A stretch of 9,069 bases of DNA from Gammaproteobacteria bacterium RIFCSPLOWO2_02_FULL_56_15 (GTDB lineage Bacteria; Pseudomonadota; Gammaproteobacteria; Eutrophobiales; Eutrophobiaceae): contig MGYR01000164.1 in NCBI GenBank assembly GCA_001801825.1, positions 1 to 9,069 of the forward strand. Direction: 5' to 3'. A program made the translations under genes and the position numbers. Under the pieces are notes generated by a model. It was not told where the DNA came from, did not search any database, and saw only the letters and a list, made by a program, of their open reading frames with translations. Numbering within the stretch: position 1 is the stretch's first letter; every line of letters starts with the position of its first letter. This document shows positions 7,003-9,069 of this stretch, in pieces.

Positions 7003-7029
7003 CTTGGCGTGCTTGGCGGCTTGGCGAGA
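7003..7029. repeat. Inverted third copy of the CTTGGCG-type repeat core
   Basis: The 27 bases here are the exact reverse complement of the core at 6845-6871 (three CTTGGCG units, then AGA). The AATAGACATGACA part is absent from this copy. Together with the two direct copies it brackets the roughly 60 bp that carry the GxxExxY-like codons. Confidence 0.88.
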
Positions 7030-7127
7030 GAGCCCAGACAAACCATTTCCCGGAAAACTATTCTCGATTCCGCGTCCAATACAGGCCCACGACAAGAAAT
7101 TCGTGAGGTAATGAAGCAGCCGCAGCT

Positions 7128-7385
7128 TTATTCCTGGTGGTGGAATTCCAATCGTCCCAGATCGATTTCCACCGGATTGTATTTGCCGATCTTGTCGATG
7201 TTACTGGAGGTGACGAGTCCCTCTGCGATCTCCCGCAGGGCGATGACAGTGGCTTTGTCGTTATCGGGATCAAGCAAGGGTTCAGCGCCAAGGCTTATCT
7301 GACGGGCGCGTTTGCTTGCAAGCAGCACCAGATCATAGCGGTTATCCACCTTCCCTAGGCAATCTTCAACAGTCAATCTGGCCAT
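7128..7385 (-). CDS. rpoZ: DNA-directed RNA polymerase omega subunit RpoZ
   Basis: Omega binds the C-terminal part of beta-prime, helps RNA polymerase assembly and in E. coli forms part of ppGpp binding site 1. The protein has 85 residues (E. coli 91; pseudomonads about 88). It shows the family's N-terminal MARLTVEDC (1-9), the NRYDLVLLASKRARQ helix (15-29) and NDKATVIALREIAEGL (42-57). After about residue 58 the tail is family-variable and ends in HHQE. The conserved MAR start matches homologues and fixes the ATG. AGGT lies about 11 bases upstream, a long but usable Shine-Dalgarno spacing. It sits 44 bp after gmk, so gmk-rpoZ cotranscription is likely. Downstream the operon is interrupted by repeat DNA before spoT. 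Confidence 0.95.
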   Translation of the reverse strand: MARLTVEDCLGKVDNRYDLVLLASKRARQISLGAEPLLDPDNDKATVIALREIAEGLVTSSNIDKIGKYNPVEIDLGRLEFHHQE

Positions 7386-7429
7386 AAGTTCTTGTTACCT
7401 GTAAGTTAATGAATGGAATTGCAGCTATC

Positions 7430-8092
7430 TTACTGGATTATGGACGCCTCTTCCATCAACTGCTTGATGAACCAGTCAAAATAAGGCTTATGCAGCCGGT
7501 ATTGATTACGTGCGGCCTCGATAATGGATTCCATTTCGGTGACTGCAAAGTGTAGATCATCATTGATTACCAGATAATCATATTCATCGTAATGCGACAG
7601 TTCGACGCAGGCAGCGTCCATGCGACGACGCACCGTGGCATGGGTTTCTCCCCTGGTCTTAAGCCTTTGTTCGAGAATCCTGTAGGAAGGCGGCAGGATA
7701 AACAGGCAGACGGCATCCGGTCTCTGCCGCTTCACTTGCCTGGCGCCCTGCCAGTCGATCTCCAGCAGGACGTCGTTGCCAGCCACCAGATGGTCCTCGA
7801 CAAAAGTTCTTGAGGTGCCATAGCGATAGTCAAATACAGTGGCATGTTCAAGGAAGGCCTGTTCCTCGAGCATCCTCATGAATGCAGGATCATCGATGAA
7901 ATAGTAGGAATCACCGTCCCGCTCAGCCGGGCGTTTGGGTCGTGTGGTATGGGATATTGAGACGACCAGTTCCGGCATGCGTTCAAGCAGTGCGTGAACC
8001 AGAGTCGTCTTGCCGGTGCCGGAAGGCGCGGAGATTATGAACAACGTTCCTGGTCGTGTCAGCTGTGTATGCTTCGGGTTTCCCGCTTCCAT
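7430..8092 (-). CDS. gmk: Guanylate kinase Gmk
   Basis: Gmk phosphorylates GMP/dGMP to GDP/dGDP with ATP, feeding GTP and (p)ppGpp synthesis. I chose the ATG at 8092, giving 220 residues (E. coli 207). It shares one base with the yicC stop (TGATG), a typical coupled junction; a GTG one codon upstream (8095) is the alternative. Numbered from this ATG, the P-loop SAPSGTGKTT is at 21-30. The GMP-binding region includes SHTTRPKRPAERDGDSYYF (46-64) and EHATVFDYRYGTSR (81-94). EIDWQGARQVK (110-120) and the lid-region arginines of RLKTRGE (142-148) follow, then YDYLVINDD near 170-178. An N-terminal extension of about 13 residues precedes the usual GTLFIISAPSG start. In E. coli-like systems ppGpp also interacts with purine enzymes, but no regulatory site is visible here. 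Confidence 0.95.
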   Translation of the reverse strand: MEAGNPKHTQLTRPGTLFIISAPSGTGKTTLVHALLERMPELVVSISHTTRPKRPAERDGDSYYFIDDPAFMRMLEEQAFLEHATVFDYRYGTSRTFVEDHLVAGNDVLLEIDWQGARQVKRQRPDAVCLFILPPSYRILEQRLKTRGETHATVRRRMDAACVELSHYDEYDYLVINDDLHFAVTEMESIIEAARNQYRLHKPYFDWFIKQLMEEASIIQ

Positions 8093-8952
8093 CACTCGAT
8101 ATTCTGGATCTGTTCACGCATTTGCTCAATCAGCACCTTCAAATCCACGGAATTGTTGGTTACTGCAATATTACAGGCCTTGGAGCCCAGGGTATTGGCT
8201 TCCCGGTTCATTTCCTGCATCAGAAAATCAAGTCTCCTGCCCGCAGGGGAATCCTGGTTCAGGAGGCGCTTGACTTCTGCGATATGACTTTCCAGGCGGT
8301 CCAGTTCCTCGGCAACATCCATCTTGTTGATCAGCAGCAGCATTTCCTGTTCCAGGCGGTCGTGATCAAGGTTGATGGATAGCTCGTTCGCCCTGTTTAT
8401 TATACGGCTACGCTGATTTTCAATCAGTGCCGGCAGTTGCTCTTTGAGTTGTGCGACCTGTGTCAGGGCATTCTCACAACGATCGAGAATCATGCCTCCA
8501 AGCTGTTTGCCTTCCCACTGTCGGCCGGCAATGATGATATCCAGCGTTTCATCCACCAGTTTCAGTATGGGTTCAGAAAGAGTGTCCGCGTCAGGTGGGT
8601 CCTTCTGGATGACACCCGGCCAACGCAGGATGTCGAACGGATTCATGGGTTGCATCCCCCTCACCGGCAGTTTCTCCACAATATTCATCAGTCTGGTCGC
8701 CAGCTCCAGGTTCAGAGGAATCTCATTATCGATAGATTCATCTGGCTCGTAGCGGAGTGTGCAATCCACTTTGCCGCGGTTCAGGCGTGTGGAGATTAGT
8801 TTGCGTATGCCATTTTCCAGTTGCCGCAAATCCTCTGGAAGACGTATGGCAATCTCGAGATAGCGGTGATTCACAGTCTTGATTTCACAGGCCGCATGGC
8901 CCCAAGGTCCATCAGACTCCTTTCTGCCAAAGGCCGTCATGCTGACTATCAT
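8092..8952 (-). CDS. yicC: YicC-family endoribonuclease
   Basis: The protein has 286 residues (E. coli YicC 287) and is collinear with the family. The N-terminal domain (PF03755 type) begins MIVSMTAFGR and includes EIKTVNHRYLEIAIRLPE (23-40) and LNRGKVDCTLRYEPDE (57-72). The C-terminal domain (formerly DUF1732, PF08340) has EELDRLESHIAEVKRLL (214-230), with SPAGRRLDFLMQEMNREANTLGSKA running to about 258, the family signature. E. coli YicC has been described as a metal-dependent endoribonuclease acting on RNAs such as the sRNA RyhB; its role here is inferred from homology. The ATG at 8952 gives the conserved M-I-x-S-M-T-A start. Its stop overlaps the gmk ATG. The leader has a small hairpin and only a modest Shine-Dalgarno (GAGAAAG). 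Confidence 0.94.
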   Translation of the reverse strand: MIVSMTAFGRKESDGPWGHAACEIKTVNHRYLEIAIRLPEDLRQLENGIRKLISTRLNRGKVDCTLRYEPDESIDNEIPLNLELATRLMNIVEKLPVRGMQPMNPFDILRWPGVIQKDPPDADTLSEPILKLVDETLDIIIAGRQWEGKQLGGMILDRCENALTQVAQLKEQLPALIENQRSRIINRANELSINLDHDRLEQEMLLLINKMDVAEELDRLESHIAEVKRLLNQDSPAGRRLDFLMQEMNREANTLGSKACNIAVTNNSVDLKVLIEQMREQIQNIE

Positions 8953-8958
8953 GTCTTT

Positions 8959-8970
8959 CTCGCTTGCGAG
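8959..8970 (-). promoter_or_regulatory. Small hairpin in the yicC leader
   Basis: CTCGC-tt-GCGAG forms a 5-bp stem ending 6 bases before the yicC start. On the minus strand its 3' arm contains the GAG of the GAGAAAG Shine-Dalgarno-like sequence, so it could reduce ribosome access. The two-base loop makes it only marginally stable. Confidence 0.25.
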
Positions 8971-8980
8971 TATTTGATTT

Positions 8981-9047
8981 GGGTACCAATACTAACCTCT
9001 TGCAGAATGCCAGGAAACACCTGATCATGAAAAATACTGTGGTACCC
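8981..9047. repeat. Inverted repeat GGGTACCA / TGGTACCC upstream of yicC
   Basis: GGGTACCA (8981-8988) and TGGTACCC (9040-9047) are perfect 8-bp inverted copies about 51 bp apart. Both arms adjoin an AATACT (8988-8993 and 9033-9038). They lie between yicC and a possible divergent start, so they might be paired protein-binding half sites. Nothing in the sequence identifies a regulator. Confidence 0.35.
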
Positions 9048-9069
9048 GATTATTTTATTACCGGAGATA
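9027..9069 (+). CDS. Possible start of a divergent gene (cut off by the window)
   Basis: An ATG at 9027 opens a plus-strand frame with no stop to the window end (14 codons, MKNTVVPDYFITGD). AGGA lies 11 bases upstream, a rather long spacing. A TTG at 9000 is also in frame. Fourteen codons are too few to identify a family. It does not resemble the start of RNase PH, the gene often divergent from yicC. It could be spurious. Confidence 0.3.
   Translation, partial: MKNTVVPDYFITGD

Larger units (their letters stand above)
6823..7095 (-). pseudogene. Probable relic of a GxxExxY-family gene with embedded repeats
   Basis: A 90-codon minus-strand frame contains GFRSDLIIGGKMMVELK (residues 35-51). 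This resembles the core of GxxExxY proteins (PF13366), remembered as roughly G-Y-R-A-D-L-x-V-x-x-K-V-I-V-E-L-K. The family is usually about 120-130 residues. The expected N-terminal G-x-x-E-x-x-Y helix region and the C-terminal LLINF segment are missing. Instead the flanking codons are translated repeat, for example SRQAAKHAK (23-31), FLGVLGGLGEI (57-67) and FLACLAAWRD (75-84). Such repeats commonly accompany GxxExxY genes in other genomes, as I recall. The frame may be open only because the repeats happen to lack stops. I take it as debris, not a functional gene. The family call rests on pattern memory. Confidence 0.4.
6719..7127. other. Repeat-filled insert between rpoZ and spoT, no intact gene
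   Basis: This 409-bp interval separates two genes that are normally only tens of bases apart. It contains two direct copies and one inverted copy of a CTTGGCG-rich repeat (6842-7029), an apparent gene relic between them, and about 120 bp next to spoT with no recognisable content except a short inverted pair, CGGTGT-t-ACACCG, near 6800-6820. No rho-independent terminator after rpoZ and no convincing sigma-70 promoter for spoT were seen, so it is unclear whether rpoZ and spoT are still cotranscribed. Confidence 0.7.

Noticed and set aside
6842..7029. CRISPR array
   Set aside because: Only three copies, one inverted, with a 4-bp gap between the direct ones and no spacers of uniform length. The repeat is internally made of CTTGGCG units.
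8093..8095. GTG at 8095 as the gmk start
   Set aside because: It adds only one residue; the ATG at 8092 sharing a base with the yicC stop is the more usual coupled start. Not decisive.

Overview
The window is a conserved bacterial housekeeping block, read almost entirely from the minus strand. The best guess for the host is a non-enteric gammaproteobacterium. The order yicC-gmk-rpoZ-spoT-ridA-recG, with ridA where enterics carry trmH, is the arrangement I know from pseudomonads and related groups. The RpoZ start (residues 1-16, MARLTVEDCLGKVDNR) also looks gammaproteobacterial. A betaproteobacterium cannot be excluded. G+C is intermediate, near 50% by eye.

Read along the minus strand, from the right end to the left, the layout is as follows. 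At the right edge, 9027-9069 may hold the first codons of a divergent plus-strand gene. Then come yicC (8952-8092), gmk (8092-7430, sharing one base with the yicC stop), rpoZ (7385-7128), a roughly 410-bp insert of repeats and gene debris (7127-6719), spoT (6718-4601), a 105-bp gap with a plausible extended -10 promoter, ridA (4495-4097), recG (4082-1992), ubiA (2005-1079, overlapping recG by 14 bp), a repeat-filled gap (1078-891), and a secreted M14-type zinc peptidase (890 to the left edge, C-terminus cut off by the window).

The genes combine GMP phosphorylation (Gmk), the RNA polymerase omega subunit (RpoZ) that is part of ppGpp binding site 1 in E. coli, the ppGpp synthetase/hydrolase (SpoT), a reactive-enamine deaminase (RidA), a replication-repair helicase (RecG), the ubiquinone prenyltransferase (UbiA) and a probable envelope peptidase. 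The purine and stringent-response link is well known for this cluster. RecG and UbiA look like operon passengers.

I see no new defence or biosynthetic system. The unusual material is between or inside genes. Three different repeat families occur within 9 kb. One is a palindromic repeat within a 66-bp in-frame duplication in the peptidase's N-terminal linker. The second is a roughly 100-bp MITE-like nest of hairpins between ubiA and the peptidase. The third is a set of CTTGGCG-type repeats flanking what looks like a shredded GxxExxY-family gene, which splits the normally tight rpoZ-spoT pair. The peptidase also has His in place of the usual substrate-binding Arg of the M14 N-R-N-F-P motif.
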